This document shows positions 1-10,935 of a stretch of 64,000 bases of DNA, one piece after another. Under the pieces are notes generated by a model. That model did no database searches and was not told the DNA's origin. It was given only the letters and a program-made list of their open reading frames with translations. Source of the DNA: Durusdinium trenchii (taxonomy: Eukaryota; Sar; Dinophyceae; Suessiales; Symbiodiniaceae); the NCBI GenBank assembly GCA_963970005.1, contig CAXAMN010023751.1, positions 117,554-181,553 of the forward strand, written 5' to 3'. A program made the translations under genes and the position numbers. Position 1 is the first letter of the stretch. The number at the start of each line of letters is the position of its first letter.

Positions 1-68
1 TTGGGAAAATAGAGGGGTCGATTTGATGCCATATATTGGTTGTTCATCTGGGCGTATCTTCTGAATAG
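1..68 (+). repeat. Dispersed repeat, copy 1
   Basis: The first bases of the window (TTGGGAAAATAGAGGGGTC, then CATAT..TTGGTTGT) recur with small indels at 1968-2040. Only about 70 bp are shared and this copy may be cut by the window edge. I see no terminal inverted repeats, so the element class is unknown. Confidence 0.5.
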
Positions 69-1967
69 AATCAACCAACCAATACTAAAAGGCAATCTAT
101 ACAAAACCAGCTTTGATCAAGTTGAGCGTGTCTGAACACCTTTTCCCATCTATCAATCAGGGTGCCTTCGCTCCTGCCAGAACACCCTGTGATAGGAATC
201 TTCAGTTTGCAAAAAGATATGCATCACAAGACATCAAGCAGGTTACTATATGTTACTAGACTATCAAGGTAATTAGATTTAGTAACAGGTAACCAAAACA
301 TTGTTACATGAAAATAGTTTATACTATTTGGGATAAGTCGTGCAGGTTACTAGCTTGGGTTTTGACCGAAGCTCTAGACCGACCGATGTTTTGGTCGGTC
401 GAGGGGAAACCTCCGCCACACCGGTCCCGGTCGACCCTGTCGCCTGTCGCTGCCTGTCCGCTGACTTGGCTTTCTTGGTGAACTGAGACCAAGCGCCCAA
501 AGCCTTGGAAGTGCCCAGCGCCACGCGGGGGGTGAGAAGTCTGACATACCCATGCGCACGTTGCGCAGATCTAAGATATGGAGATACCCATCTCCGACCC
601 AACATGGCATTGGTGCGAAAGGAACACACAGGAATTCCAGTCTCTTTCATTGAAAACATGTGTCACGGAAGGGAGTGCAAGGAGGACGTTCTAGCCCGGT
701 GGGGGCACCAGAAACGCAAATACGTGGAGGTGCCAGTGGGGGTCCGTACACTAACATGGACCCCCAGCTAACTGCTCTGGCAATTTAGAACATGTTCAAA
801 GCTGTCGAGTCCAGCTCTCCCCTTCAGGTCCTATGTGAATGTTCATTTGGGAAGGTAATGATCATCAATGCAAAAAGTTGGCAGTCATGTAGGAAACTGC
901 TCCGCACAGTCTGTGCTCACAAGTATAGTTAGTATAGCCCAATCATGCCCGATCCAGTGGTTTTGGCGACGCTGAATGCTCTAGGATGGTTGATGTTTCC
1001 CAACAAAAACACCTGCAAGATGTGTTTTCCCAAGAAAAGAACCTGTCACCTACCAATCAAGTTCAAGCTGGCCCTCTCTCTCTGCGGTTCTTCTTCCCGC
1101 AAGCGCTGGGTGCCAGACGGCCTTCGCTGCACCCTTATCGTTGCCCAATGCCCACCTTATCGTTCGGTGAAGGTCATGAAACGCAAAACGCGATGCATAC
1201 CATGATAATTAGAAGAAACCTTGATATTATATGATATTATCATGTACGGATGGTTTTACCATGATATAACATACTAAGAAAGGCACGCAATGTTAATTAG
1301 AAGAGTCAGAAGCACAAGTGTTTTGTCACGCTGGAAGCACACAAGGCTTGCGCATTAGTGTTTTAGATGCTTCTTCTACTTGATCAATGAACTAATGAAC
1401 TGGGAGATGTGCAGGGGATAGGCCCTAGAGCCTACAGGGATGTCTATGGATTTCGCGGGTTGGCATGGATTGGGTGCCCTTAGCAGCTGGGAGTCTGAAA
1501 TACTCCTCTGTTCCAAGTGGTAGTTCCAAGCAGTGCGTCCTTGGTCTTCAAGGATGGCGAAGAAAATCCTTTCAAAGCGGGTGACCTTCCATGAGCGCCA
1601 ATGCATTCCATCCCTAGCATGGTTGAGTCGGGCCGTTCCTGAGAGGGGACCTCACAAAATGTCATGCGACTTTTGCCTTTAAAGCATGCAAAAGACTTTC
1701 CAGGTGGTTCAGGGCTAGGAGACCCCGGCACTTTGAGCTCCATTGTGCCCATCCTCTTGCAATTCTCTCGGTCCCCGGATCTCTACCCGGGGAAAGAGGG
1801 AGGAGAAAACTTCGGTGAAAGTTATTTTACCAACATGAGGCACTGAAATCCGACAGGTTTGGCAACCCATATAAGGTTCTACCATAGGTTCTACCAGTAA
1901 GACTCCACTTAAAGAACCTGGAACTCCTCTAGTTCGAACAATGTTGTGTTTGGGACCAATGAAATGT

Positions 1968-2040
1968 TGGGAATAATAGAGGGGTCAGTGCCAGTTGTCA
2001 TATAACTATTGGTTGTACACTTGGAAGGCTATCTATGTTT
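1968..2040 (+). repeat. Dispersed repeat, copy 2
   Basis: This is a diverged copy of bases 1-68. It shares TTGGGAATAATAGAGGGGTC, a CATATAACTATTGGTTGT block and a following CTTGG, with small insertions relative to copy 1. Confidence 0.5.
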
Positions 2041-2542
2041 GGAACCACTCCCACGGGATCCAGTTGCCACACAACTATAGCTGGACAAAAAAAACGTAAC
2101 CAGGGTTCCGAAGAACAAAAACACAAACCAAACGAATCTCTGGTTCCTTCGAACATGTGGTACCGTGACCAGTGGCTGCCTGGTATGGTGGGATTCCACG
2201 AGGCTCCACAACAGGAATGATGAGCCTTGCCAAACACTCCATGTGACTGGAATAACATACATTTACCAACATTGATCGGTCTGAAAGTGGAGATACGTAC
2301 CCCAACAATCCATATAATATGGAATAGTATATACAGTATATATGTATGTTTCAAAACCATAAAACCGCCCCATCCATGTATAGAGGTAAATATTCCAGTC
2401 CCATGGATTGTTTGGGATTGCTAGTTTCCTGAAGCCAGGGCACTTTTCCACGGACGCCAGGACGCTCTGACGAGCCTTCTCTTTCAACGCCTCAGCCTCC
2501 GGTCGACCGGCAACCACAACCGATGGATGGTCTGGCACTGAT

Positions 2543-2627
2543 ACATATATATATATATACAGTATACAGTATATACACCGATGGCATCCTGAGAAAAATA
2601 CCCTATCGTATATATATATATATATAT
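2543..2627. repeat. TA microsatellites
   Basis: Two (TA)n runs at about 2543-2559 and 2609-2627 flank an AGTATACAGTATATAC segment. Similar short TA runs occur at about 20645, 21463-21502, 35230, 40031, 41369 and 46515. Confidence 0.8.
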
Positions 2628-4186
2628 CATAATATCTTACAATACACTGACTTTAGCGACTTCGAATTAATACATATAACTTTTCTTGATGCTTGCAACA
2701 TTCTTACCCACCATATACGACGGTCATCGCTTCTTCGAAAGGCGCTTGGCAGAGCCGATTCCGCACGTTTTCACAGCTCCGCATTCGGCGCGTGGGGTGG
2801 TCCGCCCTCGGCTTCCAGGGAGGGTCGTGGCCAATGGCAGCCCAAAGGCCGACCGGTGGTGGTGGTCGCCGTCAAAGCCTTGGAACAGCGGTATGGACGG
2901 GTTGCAACTGGTCGGCTACAAATCTGTGTGGATATTATTTTCCCCTTAACTCAGTCGGCTTTGATGAAGAGGTATGAAAAGGTGACAAAAACGATTTGCT
3001 CCTCGAAGTGTCCAAGTTTGTAACTTGGGGGAACTTTGTGCGGCGGGCTTTTCAAACTCTCAAATCCCATACCATCCATGGGACTGCCACTTTTGGCAAC
3101 AAAAAACAGTGTTTCTGACATTTTATGATTCACTCTCGGTCTCACCAACTTACATCAAGCTGTGCAAATGTTGCTGATCACCCCTCGTAGGCCCGGCGCA
3201 GATGTACGGCCTTTTGCTGCTGCACCAAGCACTGCCTTTAGCATCAAAGAGTACGACCACTTTCTTGTGATGCTTCTTGGCACTTCCTGCCACCCACGAG
3301 ACACAAGAGCAAAGCCTGACCCTCGCAAACGCCAGAATGGAACTTCCAGCAAGCACGCTTGCTGATGAGGCTCTTGAGATCGCAGAATCGCAGACTTTGT
3401 GCCCGAAGGTTCCTCAAAGCCCGCCCAAATCGGGCAGTTGGTGCGTACAAAGTCTGCGGCAAGCTAGTCAAGTTTCTACAATATTCACAACAAAACTTCC
3501 GCTTCTTAGTGCAATCCTATCTTGTCCCAGCACAAAGTGGCCTGCATTTGCGACACTGGTTCCACACAGTTGAAGACTGCCCACAGTTCCAGAACTGGGG
3601 GCATTCTTCCAACTGAGGGGCGCATGGCAAGCCTGAGCAAAAATAGACACGGGACAGTATGTCTCATGTGTTTTGTCCTTTGTGATATTTCTTTCTGCTG
3701 TCAGGCCCACTGCAAGGCAAACCACTGCAAGCACCCAAGGAGACCATTGACTGCCCGTGGCAAGGCAACACCTTTGGCCAACACATCCATGTACCAGCTC
3801 CGACTGGTTTGCGAGTGGCGGTTGACCATTGATCAGAATTTGCCGCTTGTGCGCCCCAGCTGCCTCCACTATGGGCACTCAATGAAAGTTTTTCTTTGCC
3901 CGACCGCCAAGGACCAGCTAAATACCATGGGCCACACCGTATGCACAGGGTGCAGCAAGTCCTTTGCGGTCAGCCAAAGTGTCCGCCAAAACCATCGACC
4001 AACTTGCTGAGGACATCCAAGCTTGAGCCAGTTGCAGCACAAAGGTCATCTAATTAAGCTGAGCACATGGCCAGGCGATTGGTTACCGCACCGAACCATT
4101 CACTTTCACCGGAAGGTTCCTCCGGGCGATTGGTGCCTTCCCTGGGCTTGCCAAGTTCCTGCCGCTTGAACCACTGATTTTTGCAG

Positions 4187-4355
4187 AAGATTGCGAAACG
4201 AAAGCACAGAAGGGGCAAAAGACCTTCCCCTGCGAAGAGAAAACGTGATGTACACAGAAGGTCAAGAGCTGCTGAAACCAATGGCCCTAGCTGTTTGTCA
4301 AGTGATGACCGGCGATGGTGGCATTCTCCAGGACGCTGTTGCCGCTAGCCTCGCG
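4187..4355 (+). CDS. Exon A of an unidentified plus-strand gene
   Basis: The exon follows a strong acceptor (GATTTTTGCAG) and ends at GTAAGC. The frame contains NESTEGAKDLPLRRENV, then MYTEGQELLKPMALAVCQVM and GILQDAVAASLA. One base at the start completes a codon from an unseen upstream exon, and the exon ends in phase 0. It joins in phase to exon B (4524). I do not recognise the protein; the second half reads as a soluble helical segment. The chain continues through exons at 5360 and 5643 and possibly 5783. Because donor, acceptor and phase agree at consecutive junctions, I rate this as the best gene candidate in the first 45 kb. Confidence 0.55.
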
Positions 4356-4523
4356 GTAAGCACCAAAAGCTCTTCCGAACGCCTTTGCTGTCAGAGTGGC
4401 CTTGCTCTATTCCTGTGCCTCTTCAGAGGCGCAGGTTGCGGAGCACTGCCCTTGGTGAACTTGTGCTTTGTGAGCCTCAACGGCCCTTAAAGCTTTCCAA
4501 CGAAACCACCATGCTTCTATCAG

Positions 4524-4709
4524 AAGGACGCTGCACGTTACCTTGGCCTTCAATTGAAACATGGTGAAGTAGCATATTTCTATTTGGCCCGTTCCGTCAA
4601 CAATGAAAGGGCACGAAGCGGCTGGGCCGCTGGTCACGACCTCCTCTCCTATGGATTGCTTTTGACCGCATCAGAAATCAAACAGCACTTGTTTCTTTTT
4701 CGTGACATG
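4524..4709 (+). CDS. Exon B of the unidentified plus-strand gene
   Basis: The exon has an acceptor ATGCTTCTATCAG, exactly 62 codons and a donor GTGAGC. The frame begins KDAARYLGLQLKHGEVAYFY and ends EIKQHLFLFRDM. It is phase 0 on both sides, so it joins exon A across a 168-bp intron without a frame change. A second acceptor-like site at 4421-4427 could add a small alternative exon (RRRLRSTALGEL) between A and B. No known domain is recognised. Confidence 0.55.
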
Positions 4710-5359
4710 GTGAGCTCTAAGCTGGTTGGGGAATCCTAGCGGCATCACCGTCAGGCGTCACCGCAAAGCCTCGAACCAATCTCTGGCTTGGATACAACTC
4801 TTTGTGAACATTTGGAGTTCCAGACTTTTTTGATGAATGAATATCAAAAGTAGCAAAAGGGGTTGGGGAATCCCTCTAGCTCCTTGCATGTACAGCAAGA
4901 AGCTCCTGAAGCCAGGCTTCAGTTCACCATGTCATGAATTGAAGCGATTCAAGCCAACGGTCGACCACCACTCGGCGCTGGACAGCGGAATCGCAGCGTT
5001 CCCAGCTCTGAAAAGCGGCGGACGAATGCCAAGCATCCACTATCACCCAAATGTCAATCAGCAATGACCCAAAGATGTACATGTTGTCTCTGAAGTAGGT
5101 GCATGTGACATACACATCGGACACCATGTCTAGAAGCCACAGGACAGTTGTGAAGGCCACTGTAGCCCTGACAGGGCTCCCTAATTAATGGTGAAGGTGG
5201 ATATCCCTGATATCTCCGGCTCCCTAGCACCCTGCTGAGCACCAGCTAGAACATCACCCTTGGCACGAACTCTTTTCATCTCTTTTCCAACATCGAACCG
5301 TCAAACCTCGGTCGTCCCGGTCCGGAGACAAGCCATCAAACGAGTGCCCAAAGCAGAAG

Positions 5360-5566
5360 TCCATGCCAAAGTTCATGCCTCATGTGCCTGGTGCACCACT
5401 CACTCTTGCCGCACAGGGGCATAGCGCCCAGCAGCGCCTGTGGCATTCAATGGCAGCCAGGCTGGCAGCAACAGCAGCTGCCCTGGAGCAGATGAGAACT
5501 GATGGACACCGTGAAAAAGTGCGGCTTGAAGCCCATTTGGAGAAGCTGGAGAGATTTGAATCACGG
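5360..5566 (+). CDS. Exon C of the unidentified plus-strand gene
   Basis: The proposed acceptor is CCCAAAGCAG and the proposed donor is GTCAAT after a CGG codon, giving 69 codons in phase 0. The frame reads KSMPKFMPHVPGAPLTLAAQ, then an Ala-rich helix (MAARLAATAAALEQM) and a charged helix (KVRLEAHLEKLERFESR). These look like a short coiled coil. The open frame continues past the donor to about 5680, so the exact 3' end is uncertain. Confidence 0.45.
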
Positions 5567-5642
5567 GTCAATTTCCATGATGGCGAGAGCAGTCTTGAAT
5601 GGTGTGGTCGAACCACACACCTTGTGCCCAACCTTTTGGCAG

Positions 5643-5739
5643 GCTCCAATAATCGTCTTCAAGGGGGTGTTGAATTCAATCTATGAGGCATATGCCTTGG
5701 CCCATACATGCCCATACTCTGTATTGATCAATGATCAAG
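5643..5739 (+). CDS. Exon D of the unidentified plus-strand gene
   Basis: The exon begins after a pyrimidine-rich acceptor (CCAACCTTTTGGCAG) in phase 0 and ends at GTACAGG. The frame reads APIIVFKGVLNSIYEAYALA, then HTCPYSVLINDQ. The open frame extends upstream of the acceptor in the same register (VVEPHTLCPTFW), so the real start could be earlier. That would require another explanation for the frame change from exon C. Confidence 0.45.
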
Positions 5740-5782
5740 GTACAGGTTTTCAGGTGGATCATCCTCACTGATCCTCACCCAG

Positions 5783-5929
5783 CTGGTGGATCTGTTTCGA
5801 AGCTCCCGAGCGAAATGGTGGGATGATGACTTCGGCCCCAAGAAAATGGTCAGATCACAGCGGCATTCTGCGAAACTACTCGAGCTACTCAAACTAGTCC
5901 AAAATCATGGTGTTTCTATCAGATTCTAG
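5783..5929 (+). CDS. Possible terminal exon of the plus-strand gene
   Basis: After the acceptor GATCCTCACCCAG an open block reads LVDLFRSSRAKWWDDDFGPK, then helical sequence (SAKLLELLKLVQNHG), and ends at a TAG. The splice phase does not match exon D under the donor I chose, so either exon D ends elsewhere or another exon intervenes. Confidence 0.35.
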   Translation: MVDLFRSSRAKWWDDDFGPKKMVRSQRHSAKLLELLKLVQNHGVSIRF

Positions 5930-7342
5930 TAACCGTACCGGTATGTCCGGGCACCAAAACTGTCCGGCAAAACGAAAACGGCCCATGGATCCAATGCAGA
6001 ACTTCTGCGTGTTCATCGAAAAACCAGCTTGGCAAGCATGTTGCATGGTTCCCAGGTCTACCCAGAAGATTCTATCGGTCTATATATCTAATGAAGCCAC
6101 CGGTTTATCTAAAACCGGTCGCAGTGTCTTTTCACCTGGCCTTCGTCACAAGGGACCTCCAAATGCCAATGGAACGGTGCCTTGCGCCGTCATCGTCCCG
6201 GCGCGGGTAGGTCTAGGGCTGCTGGAGAGGTCAGCCCACCATGGAGTTTAACGTGTGTTTTACCTAAGAACATCTAAGAACCCTGGTGTTACTCAGCTTT
6301 TCTTTTTTCGATTACAATGCCAAGTCAAAGGATTTGTGACGGAAGGCTCGACCGGAAGGCTACGGGTTGATCTTGGGACTTCACGTCCTTGCCAGGTCAT
6401 GGTCAGGCTCCGTCAGTTCCAGCCCACAAGTTGACACCATCGGAGATCTCGTCTGAGTGGATAGAAAATGGTGATCATCTGGGTTGAGGAAGTCCCAACC
6501 ACCACCACAACAAACTTATTCAAAGGTTCAACGACATGTCAAAGGATCATTTCCAATGCCATTCCTAATTATTCAATACTGATATATACTAATTATTCCT
6601 ATCTTCTCCTCCATCACCGTCCCTCACCACAAACTGGTGTTCATCGTCCTTGACGCCTTGGACTCTCGGCCAGCGCCTTGGGTTCCTTGGGTTCCTCCCC
6701 CGTGTCCTTCTTCGTCCGAGCACCGGAGGGCGGGTGTCTGGGTGTCGCATGGCAATGGTGCGAAACAAACGTCTGCCCCAAGCGTCGTAGGGGTGAAGTT
6801 TGCAAGGTTCTGTAGTTAGATCATTGTAGTTGGATCTATAAACAGAGTGTGGTTTCTTCAGGCTTCCATCCTTTCGACAGACGTCGAATCAGGGATGCTC
6901 AAAGGTCCGGACAAGACTTGAACATCGGGTGCACTTTGGGTGTGAGGCCCGTTCTCCCCAGCCCAATTCATGCTTCAACCGTCAGCTAGATATACTTCAG
7001 GGCAGTCCATCCTTGCCGGTCTGAAAGTAAAATATAGATCGTAGGCTCAAATCCCTGCTGTGCCAACCGTAAAGTCAGAGTGCACACGAGTGCACTCTGC
7101 ATGAACCCTGCAGTTCACTCAGATGGAACCGCTTCATCTCTCTTCCAGCTGCAGGGATCTGCAGGGTCTATTTCAATTTATAGATACAGATGTAAAACAG
7201 AATAAAACAAATTAAACATGCAATGCATATATTGACATCTACCTGAGAAGCTGCAAAACGAAAGCCAGCGCTTCCCCTTTTCGACAACTGCGCGTCGAAG
7301 CAAGCAGAGAAGAGGCAGTATCGCCATGGACAAAAACCGCTA

Positions 7343-7442
7343 CAACCAAGTTCCTCAATTTGTGGGGCTCGAAACCCCTGCGTTTCGAGCCCCACAAGCC
7401 CCTTGCCATGCGAGCACCAGGCCGCATGCGTCCACCCAAGTA
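7343..7442. repeat. Hairpin-containing 100-bp repeat, copy A
   Basis: This 100-bp unit aligns without gaps to 7541-7640, offset 198 bp. It contains a perfect 15-bp stem (TGTGGGGCTCGAAAC, 7361-7375, with its complement at 7382-7396) closing a 6-base loop, CCCTGC. The downstream part (CCTTGCCATGCGA...GCATGCGTCCA) is also shared. Confidence 0.85.
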
Positions 7443-7540
7443 CACTTCGTGCGCTATGAATTTTTACAAGTCTGGAGAAGGAGGGCCGACAGGTACAGAA
7501 CCAGTAGGGATTATCCAATGATCGGCGTTTTAGAACAGAT

Positions 7541-7640
7541 CAATCAAGTTCCCCGATTTGTGGGGCTCGAAACAGTAGCGTTTCGAGCCCCACAAACCCC
7601 TTGCCATGCGATCACCATGCCGCATGCGTCCAGCCAAGTA
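7541..7640. repeat. Hairpin-containing 100-bp repeat, copy B
   Basis: This is the second copy of the 7343-7442 unit. The 15-bp stem is identical in both copies (7559-7573 and 7580-7594) but the loop is AGTAGC instead of CCCTGC. Confidence 0.85.
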
Positions 7641-8064
7641 GGCCCACACCACCGCGTAACCTCTGCACAACTACTTCTCTTTTAAAGCTTTACGTCGCTT
7701 GGCCACCGACTAGCCTAGCCTAGACACCCTTTCCGTCATGTTTCTCACATCGCCTACGACAAACTCTTGGGACCAGTTGAAGGCCGTCTGTCCTTCTCTG
7801 TGACAGGCTATCTCGTTTCCTCTGTCAACGCCGATTATGCTGACTTCGCCAACCACTGGCGACGAAGACATGAATTTACATCGTGCTGGAGAGTCATGTA
7901 CAACAAAGGACTTTAACGTTTTTTTTGACCTGTGCTTGGTCAGTCTAGCGACTTCTGATGACGTCAGAGATCCTAGCCATGCGAGGACCTCCAGTACCTC
8001 GTTCTTCCGACATGTTCGACTCTTTACGTCATTAGCATGCTTTTGTGCTATACCTCTTACACAC

Positions 8065-8194
8065 CTGTGGATTGCTGTGCGTGTGTAGAGGTTATCGAGC
8101 GGTTGACGGAAAGGGAACTTGAAGTACTATACCTGGTAGCTGCACTATAGCTACCCTGGGTCTCTATACCTGGCAAGGTGCCAACTACACCTTT
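8065..8194. repeat. 130-bp direct repeat, copy 1
   Basis: The block from CTGTGGATTGCTGTGCGTGT to CTACACCTTT recurs at 8401-8530 with about three substitutions and no gaps. The short leader GCTATACCTCTTACACACCT (8047-8066) also recurs at 8348-8367, but at a different distance. Confidence 0.85.
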
Positions 8195-8400
8195 ATTTTC
8201 CAGGTGGCCTGAACAGAGTGTTTTAGGGCAGCAAACCCTGGTCTCAGGCCACCTTGAATGTAGCTTGAAAACCACAGCTTTGAAGCCTCATGCGCGCCAT
8301 ACCTGTTCCGAATTGTAGCTACCCTGGGTCCGTATAAATACTATGTTGCTATACCTCTTACACACCTATACAAGTTCAAAGCACGAATGAGACCTCAAAG

Positions 8401-8530
8401 CTGTGGATTGCTGTGCGTGTGTAGAGGTTCTCGAGCGGTTGACGGAAAGGGAACTTGAAGTACTATACCTGGTAGCTGCACTATAGCCACCCTGGGTCTC
8501 TATACCTTGCAAGGTGCCAACTACACCTTT
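8401..8530. repeat. 130-bp direct repeat, copy 2
   Basis: Second copy of the 8065-8194 block, offset 336 bp. The few differences (for example TATCGAG/TCTCGAG and GCTACC/GCCACC) suggest a fairly recent duplication. Confidence 0.85.
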
Positions 8531-10721
8531 CCATTCAGATGATGCAAATGATGCATTTGGCATTTCTTGCATCACCACCCCTCAAAAATCACCTCCAACA
8601 CAACCTCAAAAAACCTTCCCTCGAAGCACCCTCCTCCCCCAGCATGTGCCGAGTTTACGTGCACCTTTCCCGGGCCACCCCCCCAAACCCCCTAACTACT
8701 CACTTCGTTCGCCAGACACAACTCCGCTAGCGCCTTCTACGAAGGCTGGCTTTCGTAAAAGACTGTTCCCAGGCTGCAGATCTGTCCTGCACACTGCCAG
8801 GCCAGTGCCGGGGCCAGCGACCTCGAGGGTCAGCCAGCAGCACAGGCGTTGAGGCGCAAAGAACCTCAATCCAATCGGGAACCACTTCAATGGTGTTTAT
8901 GATTCACGTTTTAATCCGGAGCAATGTTAGCAATATGTTTCAGGATTAACATGGGTTAACAACAAATGCAGATTATAAGGCCAAAGTGAAGCTATCGGCA
9001 GGAATAATTGGAAGTTCAAACAGACCAGGACCTAAGAAAGGGCGGGGGTGTTGCAACTGAGCACACCAAGAAGCTAGTCAACAGCACAGCATGCACAGCT
9101 GTCAACTTGAATGCCAACATAACGCTTCAGGGAACCTCCAAGAAAATCCAAAGGAGTTACATTGAATATAAGTTGCTTCAGACCCCAAGCACCCTCGTCC
9201 GAGCTGAACCTTCCCGGCATCCTGGTGACACGCCACAGTGTTCCGTCGTTTTCTCCACAAGGACTGTTTGGTCAAAAACCCACCGGGATGAATTGCCTTA
9301 AAAAGTCTTAAGAAGTCAGACTGGTGTGTGTGTGTGTTTCGCACTCCGTATCCAGGAGTTTCATTCTTTTTGAACACAACAAGCAGGGGACCAGGCCAGA
9401 TACATCGTCGCCTGGTCAACGAAGCTGGCGATGTATCTGAGGATATGGAAATGGGACGCCATTTCCACGTACCTGCAATGCTATACAGGGCAACAGAAGG
9501 AAATGGTTCTCGGCGGACTTGTGCGTCGGTTCCTTTCCTTCTGTTGAACCTTTTCTACTCCAATGGGGCAATTCGCAAGTCGCCCCCTAGATATAAACTG
9601 GAATCGTGATGTCCTTTTCTAGCTATTTTCTACCCTATCCGAAGCGATTCCATTGGTCTCGCTTCCAGATGGAACTTAACCCACTATGCACGGCCGTAAT
9701 TCGGGACCGCTAAGTATTCAGTAACTAAACGTTGTGGTGCGTTGCAACCAGTGTTCAAACAATTCAGTTCTGCTGACGCTGCCACCTTACCGTTCCCTCA
9801 TTCATTTCTTCGTGGATTGTGGATTGGATGAACCATTTCTAAGTGTGTGTGTGTGTGTGTCACAGTGTCTCTCTGTGTCTGTGGGAGACCTCACAATTGT
9901 GCCTTTACCCAATGGTCTATAGTAGATGAAACCCAAAATTCATTCGCACCGGGAACATAGGGAGATTCAGCCTTAGATCAATCTGTCACACGAGAAATGC
10001 CGATCAAAACCGGGGACCTTGGTTGACCAGCTCAACCTACCAAGGCGAGCCAAAAGCACAGCCAAATCACCACCGGAGAGCCAAAACCGCCGAAAGAGCG
10101 AATTGGGCTCCAAACTCTATCCGAAATCCACCGGAGAGAATCTTCCACCCATGGCCCAGGTTCTGTGACACATGTGTCTCGACTGGGCCTCCACACGACC
10201 CTCGCGTTGACCGACGTGTGGCGTTCGATCCATCCGGCGTCCTGGCCGGTTTGGAGCAAAAAAAAGAACGAGAGGCCACCGCGGGGGGGGAGGTGGGTTA
10301 GACCTTGAAAAAAAGAAACTGGTCGTTGATGTCCGCTTTTTACATATGTACCAATAAAAATGACCCGTCTACCAGGTCCAGCGATTCTTTCTCCAAACTG
10401 GTCCTCCGAAAGGTCTAGGGAACAAGGGAGGCTCACCACATCAGGGTTCTCATTCTAGAGCCCAGCGTTGTTGACTCACTTATTCACCAGCCGTTTCTCC
10501 GGAAAAGAGAAGGTTAACAGTTAATAGGCAGTTTATGGCATTTTTCTACTTGAAGTTTAGTGGGGAAACCAATCCCAAAAAAAGCTTGGGCAGGTTATCA
10601 ACTGCTTCCATCAAGTTCCAAGACACTCAAAGCATGGGGTTGATCAGTACTCCTGGCTGACCATTTTCAAGCACAATGCACAAAGCCGACAAGGGCTGTG
10701 GATGTCAGCGGTGTTTCTTAC

Positions 10722-10868
10722 ACGAAACCACTTGTAATAGTGGCGTAGCCCGAGGGCTGCAGCCGGCCTCCAACTCTTCAGAGGCTTCAACCTGCACGGG
10801 AAAGCCCAGCTCAGCCTCGTTGCAGATGGGGGAAAACGATCCCCTTTGTGAGGGAACTGCACGATATG
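10722..10868 (-). CDS. Candidate exon, unidentified protein
   Basis: On the minus strand an open block reads SFSPICNEAELGFPVQV, then EASEELEAGC and RATPLLQVVS, and ends at a strong donor-like GTAAGA. The acidic middle and the donor support an exon. The upstream edge is uncertain because a dispersed repeat (10871-10935) begins there. Confidence 0.45.
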
Positions 10869-10870
10869 AT

Positions 10871-10935
10871 GGGGCTGTGGGTCATGGCACACGGACATGC
10901 TGATTGACCCACCTGGAAGGTCATTCGCTACATGG
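10871..10935. repeat. Dispersed CTGTGGGTCATGGCAC repeat, copy 1
   Basis: It shares GGCTGTGGGTCATGGCAC with 17011-17055 and CACCTGGAAGGTCA...CTACAT with 17115-17135. A more diverged copy is at 17570-17620. Confidence 0.55.

Larger units (their letters stand above)
69..4186. other. Largely non-coding stretch with weak coding-like blocks
   Basis: Short open frames occur on both strands. At 3.1-4.1 kb the composition looks coding-like, but competing frames on both strands prevent a call. One plus-strand block just upstream of the exon at 4187 (about 3955-4020, containing KTIDQLAEDIQ) could be an earlier exon of that gene. About 240-305 holds several GTTAC/GTAAC-rich words like those in the TAGTAGC tracts elsewhere. 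Nothing else can be supported. Confidence 0.4.
5930..10721. other. Non-coding, repeat-bearing stretch
   Basis: No exon here is convincing. The contents are two tandem-spaced hairpin repeats (7343-7640), a 130-bp direct duplication (8065-8530), GT-rich microsatellites (about 9322-9340 and 9844-9861) and an imperfect hairpin near 9398-9438 (AGATACATCG / CGATGTATCT). Confidence 0.5.

Noticed and set aside
7020-7075. tRNA or tRNA-derived SINE (GGCTCAAATCC box-B-like)
   Set aside because: The box-B-like word has two mismatches, there is no matching acceptor stem or A box, and no cloverleaf can be drawn.
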